From Bacillota bacterium (GTDB taxonomy: Bacteria; Bacillota; SHA-98; Ch115; JABLXJ01): a DNA stretch of 64,000 bases. Below are positions 8,079 through 16,665 of the stretch, piece after piece. The stretch is from NCBI GenBank assembly GCA_013178125.1, contig JABLXJ010000001.1, forward strand, positions 248,001 to 312,000. Reading direction: 5' to 3'. The notes beneath the pieces were generated by a model, which did not search any database, had not been told where the DNA came from, and saw nothing but the letters and a program-made list of their open reading frames with translations. A program made the position numbers and the translations under genes. Position 1 is the first letter of the stretch, and each line of letters opens with the position of its first letter.

Positions 8079-9770
8079 GTGACAAGGAAAACGTTGCTTA
8101 TCAGGGCATCTCTTGCAGTCAGCGCTGGGGCCATCCTCAGCAAGGTCCTGGGGTTCGTAAGGGAAATGGTCATAGCTGCGAGGTTCGGGGCGACAGCCCA
8201 CGTTGACGCATATGTCATAGCCCAGGGACTTCCGGGTCTCCTGTTTGCGGCCATCGGGGGAGCGCTTGGGACAGTAGTGATACCTCTCTTTACTTCAAAG
8301 CGCGTCAAGGAAGGGGAGGACTGCGCATTCCGGATGGCCGGCACCATCTGGAATGTGGTGGCACTCGGCGCGATCATCCTCATCATATTTGGGGAAGTCG
8401 CTATGCCCTGGCTCGTGCGCCTGGTCGCTCCGGGTTTCAGGGGAGCGGTTTTCAATGAAACGGTCATTCTTGGCCGGATCCTAATGCCGGCAGCCTTCTT
8501 CACGGGCGTCGGCCTCCTCGCCCGGGGGATGCTTAACTCCCTCCAGCACTTTACGGTGCCGGCCTTTGCGGACCCTGTTCAAAACATCATTATAATCGCC
8601 ATAGTGCTGACTTTCGGGCACATATTTGGCATCAGGGGCCTGGCCGCAGGCACGCTCCTGGGCATGGGTGCGCAGCTTTTCATGATCTGGCCCGTGCTCG
8701 CACGCCGCGGTTTTCACCCGGGCCTGCGCATAGACTGGCGCATGCCCGAGCTTCGCGAAATACTGCTCTTGACGATGCCGGTTCTGGTCGGGACTGGGAT
8801 AGGAACCATCAATGCGCTCGTCGACAGAATGCTTGCGTCGGGGCTCCCCGAGGGGAATGTGGCGGCGATGAATTATGCCATGCGCGTCTATACGCTCCCG
8901 ATGGTCCTCTGGGGGACAGCCCTGGGCACCGTCTTATACCCCACCATGACGGAGTTCGCTGCGGCCAGTGAATGGGGCAGGATCGCGGATAGCATCCGCC
9001 GCGGCCTGAGGCTGGCTGCCTTTGGGCTGTTGCCGATGAGCGCGGGGTTGATAATATTGAGCGGGCCGATCACCAAGCTCGTTTATGAGCGTGGCGTGTT
9101 CGACCCGCGGGCGACGAGCCTCACGGCCAGCGTCATGGCCATGTACAGCATTGGGGTGGTGGCGATAAGCTGGCGGGATATAGCAGGCCGTGCGTTTTAC
9201 GCGTTGCACGATACCTTGACCCCCTTGTGGACCGGTGTTTTGGCTGTAGGCGTGAATATAGGGCTCAATCTCGCACTCGTGGGCATCATGGGGTCGAGGG
9301 GTCTCGCCCTCGCTACAGCTGTTGCCAGCTGGGTTGGGGCTCTGTCGCTGGCGTGGCTTCTCGAGGGTAAGCTGGCGCGGGCCGACCGGGAGGGCACTCA
9401 GGCACTACCGCTCCGGGCATCGCAGGCACCGTTGGTGCGACAGCCGGTGCAACAGGCGGGCGCGCGTGCAGCCCGGGTGCTTGACCGGGCCTTCTGGCGG
9501 GAGGTGAGTAAGAGCGCGGCAGCCACCGCTGCGATGGCCGCGACCGTCGCGGTGTTCTGGCAGCAGGTCGCGGTGCCCAGGGTGAATTCCGGTGGAACAG
9601 TTATTGTCGCTGCGTTGCTTCTCGCTGATGCCGGGCTTGGCGCGGTGACCTACCTGGCTGCGGCCATTGCCTTGAAGATCGAAGACATCAAGCTCTTCAC
9701 CGAGGTTGTGGGTCGTATATTCCTGCGTGCACGAGGGGTTTTTTCGCGGATACTCTTGAGGCATGCATAA
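8079..9770 (+). CDS. murJ: Lipid II flippase MurJ (MviN family)
   Basis: MurJ moves lipid-linked peptidoglycan precursor across the cytoplasmic membrane. The protein has 563 residues and about 14 hydrophobic segments. It shows the family hallmarks GFVREMVIAARFG near residue 25 and AYVIAQGLPGLLFAAIGGALGTVVIPLF after it, plus the later ALHDTLTPLWTG segment. I chose GTG 8079, which has GGAGG at 8063-8067 and a second GGAG at 8071-8074; the upstream TTG 8052 lacks a site. It is probably monocistronic, ending one base from the convergent flavin reductase gene. The charged linker near residues 440-480 is longer than usual. Confidence 0.93.
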   Translation: MTRKTLLIRASLAVSAGAILSKVLGFVREMVIAARFGATAHVDAYVIAQGLPGLLFAAIGGALGTVVIPLFTSKRVKEGEDCAFRMAGTIWNVVALGAIILIIFGEVAMPWLVRLVAPGFRGAVFNETVILGRILMPAAFFTGVGLLARGMLNSLQHFTVPAFADPVQNIIIIAIVLTFGHIFGIRGLAAGTLLGMGAQLFMIWPVLARRGFHPGLRIDWRMPELREILLLTMPVLVGTGIGTINALVDRMLASGLPEGNVAAMNYAMRVYTLPMVLWGTALGTVLYPTMTEFAAASEWGRIADSIRRGLRLAAFGLLPMSAGLIILSGPITKLVYERGVFDPRATSLTASVMAMYSIGVVAISWRDIAGRAFYALHDTLTPLWTGVLAVGVNIGLNLALVGIMGSRGLALATAVASWVGALSLAWLLEGKLARADREGTQALPLRASQAPLVRQPVQQAGARAARVLDRAFWREVSKSAAATAAMAATVAVFWQQVAVPRVNSGGTVIVAALLLADAGLGAVTYLAAAIALKIEDIKLFTEVVGRIFLRARGVFSRILLRHA

Positions 9771-9771
9771 C

Positions 9772-10347
9772 TTAAGCCCTGCGCCGCGGCTTCCTCACGG
9801 AGAATCCAAAATACCCTTTCATCTTCCCGATCTCGGCATAATGCCCATGCACCCAGGCTATGAGGTTTGCCTTGGCGAGGTCGAGATGTCCCTTCTTATC
9901 CACCAGGTTCTCGTCGACGTGGATAGCCACGATTTCACCGACGAACATATCGTGGGAGCCCAGAGAGATGGTCTGTCTCAGGCGGCATTCAATGTTGATG
10001 GGGCACTCTTCGATGATGGGAGCCTCGACGACCGAGGCTGGAACTGGTGTCAGGCCAGCGGCCGCGAATTTATCCATATCCTTTCCGGATTTCACGCCGC
10101 AGAGGTCCACGGCGCGAATGAGCCTCTTGCTCGGGAGGTTAACCACGAATTCACCGCTCTGGGTGATCAGGGTATGGGAGTAGCGCTCAGGTCTAACAGA
10201 TATTGAGAGCATGGGCGGCTCGGAGCATACCGTGCCCGTCCAGGCCACTGTAAGCACGTTGGGCGGTCCCTCCGTGCCCTTACTGCTTACCAGTACCGCA
10301 GGAACGGGGTAGAGTAGAGTGGAGGGCTTCCAGAGCTGTTTAGGCAT
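9772..10347 (-). CDS. Flavin reductase-like (FMN-binding split-barrel) protein
   Basis: The 191-residue protein matches the flavin reductase domain family: YPVPAVLVSSKG, NVLTVAWTGTVCSEPPMLSISVRPERYSHTLI, EFVVNLPS and the later ISLGSHDMFVGEIVAIHVDE. Such proteins bind FMN and often supply reduced flavin or act as electron-transfer partners; the substrate of this one is unknown. The ATG follows GAGGAGG. It is a single-gene unit converging on murJ. Confidence 0.88.
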   Translation of the reverse strand: MPKQLWKPSTLLYPVPAVLVSSKGTEGPPNVLTVAWTGTVCSEPPMLSISVRPERYSHTLITQSGEFVVNLPSKRLIRAVDLCGVKSGKDMDKFAAAGLTPVPASVVEAPIIEECPINIECRLRQTISLGSHDMFVGEIVAIHVDENLVDKKGHLDLAKANLIAWVHGHYAEIGKMKGYFGFSVRKPRRRA

Positions 10348-10645
10348 GAACAGTACCTCCTCATACGCGAATTGTAGGCGAATTATATGTGAACTGATTG
10401 TATGTGAATTGTATGCAAATTACGGCCCGCTGGCACGCGCTGGCATGCAGGCAGGGCTCTCGTTTCAGTTATCTCCATAATATACGATTTTATGAAATTT
10501 GCAAGGCTTTGGCTACTTGAGCTTAGCATGGCGGCATCCCCGTTAAATCTATAAAAGTTTGAATCCAGGTATACTTGATGGCAGATTACAATACGATAAT
10601 TTCTGAGCCGACATTTCGGTGGTCTTTATGAGTTGCAGACATGAT
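10348..10645. other. Intergenic region between the flavin reductase gene and the ylbK remnant
   Basis: It holds the 11-base repeats at 10367-10425, a short GCTGGCACGCGCTGGCATGC direct repeat near 10430-10450, and AT-rich sequence at 10470-10620 where the ylbL promoter must lie. TTGATG near 10575 followed by an AT-rich stretch is the best but weak promoter candidate. I see no intact gene. Confidence 0.45.
10367..10425. repeat. Degenerate 11-base tandem repeat
   Basis: Five units are present: GCGAATTGTAG, GCGAATTATAT, GTGAACTGATTGTAT (4 bases longer), GTGAATTGTAT and GCAAATTACGG. They lie just upstream of the flavin reductase gene and are AT-rich, unlike the GC-rich repeats elsewhere in the window. 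Confidence 0.7.
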
Positions 10646-10745
10646 ATGCACCCCAGGGCGGGCCTCGCGCTTGGCGCCGGGAGTGCGCGTGGGCTGGCCA
10701 ACACTGGTGTTTTAAAAATCCTAAGTGAAGGGGCGGTCTCAGAGG
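10646..10745 (+). pseudogene. Stump of a patatin-like phospholipase gene (ylbK-type)
   Basis: The peptide RAGLALGAGSARGLANTGVL matches the N-terminus of patatin/RssA-type proteins, where GLxLGGGGARGxAHIGVL forms the oxyanion hole. Similarity stops after about 30 residues (KILSEG), and the frame runs into unrelated sequence over the ylbL start. In Bacillus the patatin gene ylbK lies directly before ylbL, so this appears to be the 5' end of ylbK left by a deletion that removed the catalytic GxSxG and Asp regions. A protein made from it would be inactive. Confidence 0.75.
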
Positions 10746-10763
10746 GCTGCAGAGGAGGGGTAG

Positions 10764-11792
10764 GTGAAGGTGAATGCTTCGAGGAGGAGGCTTTTCTCAT
10801 GTCTGGTGCTGGCTGTACTAATGCTTGGCGCGGCTCAACTATATATCTCCCGCAATTACATCACAATAAGCCCCGGTATAGCTGAGAATCTGAGATACAT
10901 GGTAACCGTTGACGGAGGGCAGAAGGGCTCGACAGGGGCCTTTCTCCTTACTGCTGTATCAAGCGGGAAGGCTAGCATCCTATCCCCCGTGGAGGCGCTT
11001 GTGAAGCCCTATATAGATATCGTCCCCATCGAGCAGGAAATACCGCGAGGTGTTGATATGCAGAAGTACCTCCACATCATGGAAAGCATGATGCTCGAGA
11101 GCCAGATGATTGCAAAGGCAGTGGCATTGAAGAAGATGGGATATGATTTTAGCATAAAGACGGATGTTAAGGTGGAGGAGGTCCTGAGGGAAAGCCCCAC
11201 ACGTGGAAAGATCAGGATAGGCGACAGGATAACCGCTGTTGATCATAAACCCATAAGGACAGCCCAGGAGACCATAGAGATGATACAAAAGAGGAGGGTC
11301 GGGGAGCCCGTTACGCTCACGATCTACAGGGAAGGTCGCGAGTTCGAGCTCACCGTCCCCACGATAAGGCACCAGGAGAACAGGGAAAAGGCCGCGATAG
11401 GTGTGATCATAGCCCCCTACGTCGACTACGAGTTTCCTGTGAAGATCGATATAAAGGCCGGGGAAATAAAGGGCTCCTCTGCAGGCTCCATGTTTGTCCT
11501 GGAGATTCTCGACCAGATGAAGAGGGAGGATCTTACGCGCGGGTATATAATAGCTGGGACGGGAACAATAAACATTGATGGAAATATAGGGCCTATCGCG
11601 GGCGTAGAGCAGAAGGTGGTTGCAGCGGAACGGGAGGGCGCCGAGATATTCTTTGCGCCTGAGGAGAATGCGGATGCTGCAAGGAAGGCCGCCAGGTCGG
11701 CCAGGGTAGTTGCGGTTAAGAATATAGACGAGGTTCTCAAGTATATTATGTCCCTACCTCGGAGGGAAAGTCGACCTCCTGGCGAATATTAA
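10764..11792 (+). CDS. ylbL: PDZ domain-containing Lon-like serine protease YlbL/SepM
   Basis: The protein is membrane-anchored with its protease domain outside the cytoplasmic membrane. A signal-anchor helix occupies about residues 10-27, followed by an extracytoplasmic region and a PDZ domain (roughly 135-205, with GKIRIGDRITAVDHKPI). The C-terminal S16 Lon-type protease domain carries the catalytic Ser in GSSAGSM (Ser239) and the Lys in VEQKVVAAE (Lys284). Bacillus YlbL and streptococcal SepM are related; YlbL has been linked to cell-division control after DNA damage and SepM cleaves a peptide signal. The gene sits directly behind the ylbK stump and may use its transcription signals. Confidence 0.93.
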   Translation: MKVNASRRRLFSCLVLAVLMLGAAQLYISRNYITISPGIAENLRYMVTVDGGQKGSTGAFLLTAVSSGKASILSPVEALVKPYIDIVPIEQEIPRGVDMQKYLHIMESMMLESQMIAKAVALKKMGYDFSIKTDVKVEEVLRESPTRGKIRIGDRITAVDHKPIRTAQETIEMIQKRRVGEPVTLTIYREGREFELTVPTIRHQENREKAAIGVIIAPYVDYEFPVKIDIKAGEIKGSSAGSMFVLEILDQMKREDLTRGYIIAGTGTINIDGNIGPIAGVEQKVVAAEREGAEIFFAPEENADAARKAARSARVVAVKNIDEVLKYIMSLPRRESRPPGEY

Positions 11793-11852
11793 TGAATAAA
11801 ATATAAGAACATTAAATGCTAAACTAGCCTAGCCTAGAAGGGGGTGTGAGGT

Positions 11853-12764
11853 TTGGGTTGCAGGGGCCAACTCGCCCTGGCCCGGAATTTGTCTTTCGGA
11901 TTGGTGCTTGTGGCTCTGCTTATGACCCTTGCGTGCAGGAGCTCAGCCGCGGGGAAGGTGGATCCGGCATCCCCCGGGGGCCCGAAGGGGGTGCTCAGGA
12001 GGGGTTGCAGAGGGGATGACGTGGCCAAGCTTCAAGAGACGCTGAGGGCCCTGGGCCTGGTCAATGAAAAGGCCGATGGGTATTTCGGGCCGAAGACTGA
12101 ACAGGCCGTGAGGTCCTTTCAGCGTACGCACGGGCTCCCGGTCGATGGCGTAGCCGGGCCGAAGACCCGGGCGCTCCTACAGGCAGCGCTCGCCAGGCGA
12201 AGCTCAAAGATATATGTGGTGAAACCTGGCGACACCCTGTTTCAACTGGCCCGCAGGTTTAATGTGAGCGTCTCTTCTCTTGCCAAGTTGAACGGTATAT
12301 CCAACCCGGCGCATCTCGAGGCCGGCCAGAAGCTGGAGATACCCGGTCAGGGTGCCCTGTCGAGGGGCAGCGGCGGGGTTGAGCTCCTGCCATGGAGCAT
12401 CGCCCGTACAATCTATACATCGACGGCTACCGTCATCGATGTGAGGACAGGCCTCTCTTTCAGGGTGAGGAGACGGGGAGGCTATAACCATGCCGATTCT
12501 GAGCCGCTAACAACACAGGACACGGCCATAATGAAAAGGATTTACGGTGGCAAATGGAGCTGGGAAAGGCGCCCGATAATCCTGGAGGTCAGGGGTAGGA
12601 GGCTCGCGGCGTCAATGAATGGCATGCCTCATGGGGGTGATGTGATCAATGGAAATGACTTTGATGGCCACTTCTGCATACATTTCCTGGGCAGCAAGAC
12701 CCATGGTTCAAGCAGGGTTGATCCCCAGCACCAGGCAGCGATCAGATTCGCTGCAGGCCAGTGA
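11853..12764 (+). CDS. Exported peptidoglycan-binding protein with PG_binding_1 and LysM domains
   Basis: A TTG start follows AGAAGGGGGTG. The N-terminus has a positively charged segment, a hydrophobic core (LSFGLVLVALLMTLAC) and a cysteine, a signal peptide with a weak lipobox. A peptidoglycan-binding repeat follows at about 48-112 (GDDVAKLQETLRALGL, DGYFGPKTEQAVRSFQ), then a LysM domain at about 118-165 (YVVKPGDTLFQLARRFNVS). The last 120 residues, with GGDVINGNDFDGHFCIHF and THGSSRVDPQHQ, form an uncharacterised domain. It lacks the L,D-transpeptidase SHGCxR motif, so catalysis is not claimed. A cell-wall or spore-cortex role is inferred. Confidence 0.82.
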   Translation: MGCRGQLALARNLSFGLVLVALLMTLACRSSAAGKVDPASPGGPKGVLRRGCRGDDVAKLQETLRALGLVNEKADGYFGPKTEQAVRSFQRTHGLPVDGVAGPKTRALLQAALARRSSKIYVVKPGDTLFQLARRFNVSVSSLAKLNGISNPAHLEAGQKLEIPGQGALSRGSGGVELLPWSIARTIYTSTATVIDVRTGLSFRVRRRGGYNHADSEPLTTQDTAIMKRIYGGKWSWERRPIILEVRGRRLAASMNGMPHGGDVINGNDFDGHFCIHFLGSKTHGSSRVDPQHQAAIRFAAGQ

Positions 12765-12784
12765 CAGCGTGTGTTCCCCGGATA

Positions 12785-12814
12785 TTGACAACGCGTTGAG
12801 CTGTTCTGTATAAT
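12785..12814 (+). promoter_or_regulatory. Sigma-A promoter of the yceD-rpmF unit
   Basis: TTGACA (12785-12790) and TATAAT (12809-12814) are both exact consensus hexamers, 18 bases apart, and end 27 bases before the yceD start codon. Confidence 0.8.
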
Positions 12815-12841
12815 CAACTTCGTGGGCGTTAAGGTGGGACG

Positions 12842-13390
12842 ATGACGGTGAATGGCCTGGAGTTGGATATCTCTGGGATACGCGATGTGAAAGGCGCGAG
12901 CGTTGAGGCCGAGCTTTCAGGGAGGGTCGGGCCCATCGTCGCGGGCGGGGAAAAGGTGAACATCAACAAGCCTGTCTCGGCGCGGGTCGTGGCGACGAAC
13001 ACCGGTTCGCGAATATTGGTTTCGGGAGAGGTCGCCGCCACCATCGGGCTCACCTGCAATCGTTGCATGGAGCCTTTTGCCCTCAACGTGGCCACCGCTT
13101 TTGAGCGGGAATACCGCCAGGCCTACCAGGTCAGGGGCGGTGACGGCGTTGCGCGAGTTGCAGGAGGCGAGGATGCAGCGGAGATATATCATGGCGATGC
13201 GATAAATCTCCGTCCCGCCGTAGAGGAGAGCATATCCCTGGCCATACCGATAAAGGTGTTGTGCAGGGAGGACTGTAAAGGCTTGTGTCCAGAGTGTGGT
13301 CGCAACCTGAATCTGGGCCCGTGCGGCTGTGAAAAGGAGCCCGACTTCAGGCTGGCTCCTCTGGCGGAGCTCTTGAGGAAGGAGAAATAG
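12842..13390 (+). CDS. yceD: YceD/DUF177 family protein
   Basis: The protein has 182 residues. The DUF177 core includes GLTCNRCMEPFALNV, and the C-terminal knuckle CREDCKGLCPECGRNLNLGPCGC is cysteine-rich and probably metal-binding. YceD is almost always encoded next to rpmF, and in plants and bacteria it has been linked to 23S rRNA maturation and 50S assembly. The ATG follows AAGGTGGG. Only 2 bases separate it from rpmF, so they form one transcription unit from the promoter at 12785-12814. Confidence 0.93.
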   Translation: MTVNGLELDISGIRDVKGASVEAELSGRVGPIVAGGEKVNINKPVSARVVATNTGSRILVSGEVAATIGLTCNRCMEPFALNVATAFEREYRQAYQVRGGDGVARVAGGEDAAEIYHGDAINLRPAVEESISLAIPIKVLCREDCKGLCPECGRNLNLGPCGCEKEPDFRLAPLAELLRKEK

Positions 13391-13392
13391 AA

Positions 13393-13578
13393 GTGGCTAA
13401 CCCTAAAGGCAAGTTCGGGAAGTCGAGAACCAGAAAAAGACGGGCAAATTGGAAGATAACTGCGCCGGGGCTCGGCGAGTGCCCTCAGTGCCATGCTAGC
13501 AAGTTGCCCCACCGGGTATGCCCCGAGTGCGGGTACTATGACGGCCGGGAGATTGTCAAAAAGGCCGAGGCCAAGTAG
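13393..13578 (+). CDS. rpmF: Large ribosomal subunit protein bL32
   Basis: The 61-residue protein starts from GTG. It carries the zinc-ribbon cysteines CPQC and CPEC (C+ form) and the basic N-terminus NPKGKFGKSRTRKRR. It is full length. It is co-transcribed with yceD and precedes fapR-plsX, the widespread rpmF-plsX linkage between ribosome and lipid genes. Confidence 0.97.
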   Translation: MANPKGKFGKSRTRKRRANWKITAPGLGECPQCHASKLPHRVCPECGYYDGREIVKKAEAK

Positions 13579-13935
13579 CAGGTAAGGGTTGGATTTGAGC
13601 AGGTAGCAAGCATTACACGCTGGTAGGGTTGCGCGCTTTCGTTCCGCCTGGCGGGCGCGGGAATCAAGGGAATCAAGTGCCTCCCGTGGGAAAGAGGCGC
13701 GCAGCCTGGTGCTTGATAACCTTATCCCTTGGCCTCAGTCTTGGTCCTAGTCTGCTTGCGGTTGCAAGCTGTTTTGTTTATGTTTTTCTTAATATCTACT
13801 ATTATCACCAGGTAACAAAGGTCACCGGTCACCAGTCACCGGTCACTGGATTGCGTATCACCCAATGTATACTGGCTTAGCTGGCTCGCGGTGGCCGCGG
13901 GATCGCGGCGCGGGCAGGGCCGAGGGGGATTCGGC
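13579..13935. other. Intergenic region between rpmF and fapR
   Basis: An 83-codon frame (13629-13880) crosses this gap but has no ribosome site or family match and looks spurious. The region holds the heptamer repeats at 13820-13847 and a TATACT box at 13868-13873, which could be the -10 of the fapR-plsX operon but lacks a good -35. No canonical 17-bp FapR operator (TTAGTACCxGxTACTAA type) was found. Confidence 0.5.
13820..13847. repeat. Four tandem heptamers upstream of fapR
   Basis: GGTCACC, GGTCACC, AGTCACC and GGTCACT run without gaps and end 89 bases before the fapR start. They could be a slippage-prone minisatellite or a protein-binding array. Confidence 0.8.
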
Positions 13936-14514
13936 GTGGGAAGGAACCCTTTGAGCGAAAGGCGCCAGGAACTTATCCGGGAGAGGATTGAGGAAGATCC
14001 TTTCATAACTGACAGGGAGCTTGCCAGGGAGTTTGGTGTGAGCGTCCAGACAATAAGGTTGGATAGGCTCAAGCTCGGGATCCCGGAGGTGCGCGAGCGG
14101 ACGAGACGTGTGGCCGAGCAGGCCTACGCGAAAGTCAGGTCCATTCTTGTGGGGGAGATAATTGGTGAACTGGTCGATATCTCCCTGGGGGAATCGGGCA
14201 TTTCCATTCTCGAGGCCACACCGGACATGGCATTCAGGAAAACGAGGATTGTAAGGGGACATCATATCTTCGCGCAGGCCAATTCCCTTGCTGTTGCGAT
14301 TATCGACGCCTCGGTCGTGTTGACGGGCAGCGCTAGCGTGAAGTTCCGCAGGCCTGTATATGCGGGCCAGAGGCTCGTCGCCAAGGCCAGGGTTTTAGGT
14401 GGTTCCGGGGCACGGCACGAGGTTATGGTGTCCACTCGCGTCGGGGATGATGAGGTGTTCTCCGGCAAATTCGTGGTTCATGCTATCCCGGAGGATGGAG
14501 GGACCATGGAGTGA
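13936..14514 (+). CDS. fapR: Fatty acid and phospholipid biosynthesis repressor FapR
   Basis: FapR represses fab and plsX genes and is released by malonyl-CoA. The N-terminal DeoR-like winged helix (ERRQELIRERIEEDPFITDRELAREFGVSVQTIRLDR) precedes a hotdog-fold effector domain with AQANSLAVAIIDASVVLTGSASVKF. GTG 13936 is chosen because GAGGGGG lies 7 bases upstream; a GTG 45 bases earlier has no site. It overlaps plsX by 4 bases and so is co-transcribed with the genes it would control. Confidence 0.93.
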   Translation: MGRNPLSERRQELIRERIEEDPFITDRELAREFGVSVQTIRLDRLKLGIPEVRERTRRVAEQAYAKVRSILVGEIIGELVDISLGESGISILEATPDMAFRKTRIVRGHHIFAQANSLAVAIIDASVVLTGSASVKFRRPVYAGQRLVAKARVLGGSGARHEVMVSTRVGDDEVFSGKFVVHAIPEDGGTME

Positions 14515-15536
14515 AGATAGCGCTGGATGCAATGGGTGGGGATTACGCCCCTGCCGAGACCGTCAATGGCGCCATCGAGGCGGTTGAGGCGCTTGGGGTG
14601 GAAGCGGCGCTTGTGGGCGATAAAGACAGGATAGAACGCGAACTTGAGAGAGCTAGAGGCGAGGGCAGGCGGGTGCCGCCCGGCTTGAGCGTGGTTCATG
14701 CCCCCCAGGTTGTTCCCATGGATGAGCACAGGCCGGCCGACGCCCTCCGCAAGTATCGCGATTCCTCTGTGCTCCTCGCGACCGAACTCGTGGCGAGGGG
14801 AGAGGCTGATGCGGTGGTCTCAGCCGGAAACACGGGGGCGGCTATGGCGGCCGGGCTTTTGCGGCTCAAGAGGATAGAGGGCGTGGAGCGCCCCGCCATA
14901 GGCACGGTTTACCCGACAGTAACCGGGAGCACCTTTCTCATAGATGCCGGGGCAAATGTCGATTGCAGGCCCCACCACATCCTGTGTTTCGCCGTGATGG
15001 GGAGCGCTTATGCCGAAAAGGTGCTTGGGGTGGAGGAACCGCGAGTGGCCCTCTTAAGCATAGGCGAGGAGGAAGGGAAGGGTGACGAGCTGGTTTTTGC
15101 AGCCCACCGGCTATTAAAGGAGAGCAATGTAAATTTCATTGGCAATATCGAGGGCAAGGACATCCCGCTCGGATCCGCGGATGTCGTGGTGGCCGATGGG
15201 TTCGTCGGGAATGTGGTATTGAAGCTCTCGGAGGGGCTCGGCCAGGCGATATTCTCCATGCTCAAGGCCGGGGTGGAGGCAAATCTTGCGGCGAAGATCG
15301 GCGCTCTCCTCATGCGGCCGGTACTGTTCAACCTGAAGAAGAAGATGGATTATGCCGAATATGGTGGGGCGCCCTTGCTCGGCGTAAACGGCGTGGCGAT
15401 AATCGCCCACGGGAGATCAAATGCGAAGGCGATCAGGAATTCCATCAGGGCTGCGCGGGATGCCGTGGCAAACGATATCGTCGGGGCGATCCGCAGTAGC
15501 CTTGCCAGGCACACCCGCGCCTCCCACCGCGGGTGA
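14511..15536 (+). CDS. plsX: Phosphate acyltransferase PlsX
   Basis: PlsX makes acyl-phosphate from acyl-ACP, the first committed step of membrane phospholipid synthesis in Firmicutes. The N-terminus MKIALDAMGGDYAP is diagnostic, followed by VVSAGNTGAAMAAGLLRLKRI and RPAIGTVYPT. The 341 residues are full length. GTG start overlaps the fapR stop, and the next gene (fabH) begins about 30 bases after its end. Confidence 0.96.
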   Translation: MKIALDAMGGDYAPAETVNGAIEAVEALGVEAALVGDKDRIERELERARGEGRRVPPGLSVVHAPQVVPMDEHRPADALRKYRDSSVLLATELVARGEADAVVSAGNTGAAMAAGLLRLKRIEGVERPAIGTVYPTVTGSTFLIDAGANVDCRPHHILCFAVMGSAYAEKVLGVEEPRVALLSIGEEEGKGDELVFAAHRLLKESNVNFIGNIEGKDIPLGSADVVVADGFVGNVVLKLSEGLGQAIFSMLKAGVEANLAAKIGALLMRPVLFNLKKKMDYAEYGGAPLLGVNGVAIIAHGRSNAKAIRNSIRAARDAVANDIVGAIRSSLARHTRASHRG

Positions 15537-15568
15537 TCGACTGTTACCAAATCATAGAGGGTGAAGGA

Positions 15569-16654
15569 ATGTCGGGTGAAGTAACGACTGGAGCAATAGG
15601 TAAAACTGGAGTAACGGGTAAAAGAGGAGCAGGCATAGCGGGCACTGGCAGCGCTGTGCCGGAAGGGATCTTGAGCAACTTCGACCTGGAAAAGATGGTC
15701 GACACGAGTGACGCGTGGATTGTCGAGCGGACCGGCATACGCGAGAGGCGGATCGCCGGTGCCAGTGAAGCAACCTCGGACCTCGCCGCGCTCGCCGCAA
15801 GCCGCGCGCTGGAGGACGCGGGGGTGAGCCCCGGCGATGTCGACCTGATCATCGTGGCGACCGTGACACCGGATATGATCTTCCCTTCGACGGCGTGCCT
15901 CGTGCAGGCCAGGATAGGGGCAACCCGGGCGGCGGCATTTGACATCTCGGCTGGATGCTCCGGCTTTATATATGGGGTGTGGACGGGCGCCCAGTTTATC
16001 GCCAGCGGCACCTACGATACAGTTCTTGTGATCGGGGCCGAGACCCTGTCGAAGATAACCGACTTTACAAACAGGAATACATGTGTGCTCTTCGGCGATG
16101 GAGCCGGCGCGTGCGTTTTGAAAGCGATGGAGCAGGGTGAGGGGATAGTCAAGACGCTCCTGGGAGCCGACGGGAGGCGAGGTGACCTCCTGACAGTTCC
16201 GGCGGGGGGGTCGCGGCTCCCAGCCTCTCATGAGACTGTGGACCAGAGACTGCATTATATTCACATGGAAGGGAACAAGGTATACAGGTTTGCGGTGAAT
16301 ATCCTCGTTGATGCGTGCAGGTGGACCCTGGAGGCTGCCGGGCTCTCGGAGAGCGATATCGATTATTTCATCCCGCACCAGGCTAACCGGCGGTTAATCG
16401 ACATCGCGGCGGAGCGCCTGGGGGTCGCCGACAGGTTTTATTCTAATGTCGAGAAATATGGCAACACCTCGGCGGCGTCCATTCCGATCGCCCTGGACGA
16501 GGCTGCCCGGTCCGGGAAGATCTCGGACGGAGATCTCATTATGCTTGTGGGATTCGGAGCGGGGCTTACATGGGCTGCAAGCATCATACGCTGGTGCAAG
16601 GGCTACTTCCGCGCGCAATCGAGGGGATGCCCGGAGCCTGCGAGAGGCGACTGA
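15569..16654 (+). CDS. fabH: Beta-ketoacyl-ACP synthase III
   Basis: FabH condenses acetyl-CoA with malonyl-ACP to start type II fatty acid synthesis. The catalytic triad is visible: Cys in DISAGCSGFIYG, His in FIPHQANRRLID and Asn in KYGNTSAASIP. ATG 15569 has AAGGA and GAGGG upstream; an earlier GTG (15533) is less likely. The N-terminus carries an unusual glycine/threonine-rich extension, a hexapeptide repeated in tandem (TGAIGK, TGVTGK, then RGAG), before the conserved AGIAGTGSAVPEG. The C-terminus is also about 15 residues longer than usual and overlaps fabD. Confidence 0.94.
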   Translation: MSGEVTTGAIGKTGVTGKRGAGIAGTGSAVPEGILSNFDLEKMVDTSDAWIVERTGIRERRIAGASEATSDLAALAASRALEDAGVSPGDVDLIIVATVTPDMIFPSTACLVQARIGATRAAAFDISAGCSGFIYGVWTGAQFIASGTYDTVLVIGAETLSKITDFTNRNTCVLFGDGAGACVLKAMEQGEGIVKTLLGADGRRGDLLTVPAGGSRLPASHETVDQRLHYIHMEGNKVYRFAVNILVDACRWTLEAAGLSESDIDYFIPHQANRRLIDIAAERLGVADRFYSNVEKYGNTSAASIPIALDEAARSGKISDGDLIMLVGFGAGLTWAASIIRWCKGYFRAQSRGCPEPARGD

Positions 16655-16665
16655 AAGGACGGCTG

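Noticed and set aside
7739-8503. 254-codon reverse-strand frame across the nadE-murJ gap
   Set aside because: It is proline-, serine- and arginine-rich, covers the repeat array and the murJ start, and has no ribosome site.
13820-13847. FapR operator
   Set aside because: The heptamer repeats do not match the known 17-bp FapR palindrome and read as simple tandem units.
13629-13880. 83-codon frame between rpmF and fapR
   Set aside because: It has a hydrophobic stretch but no start site or relatives I recognise, and it ends in the heptamer repeats.
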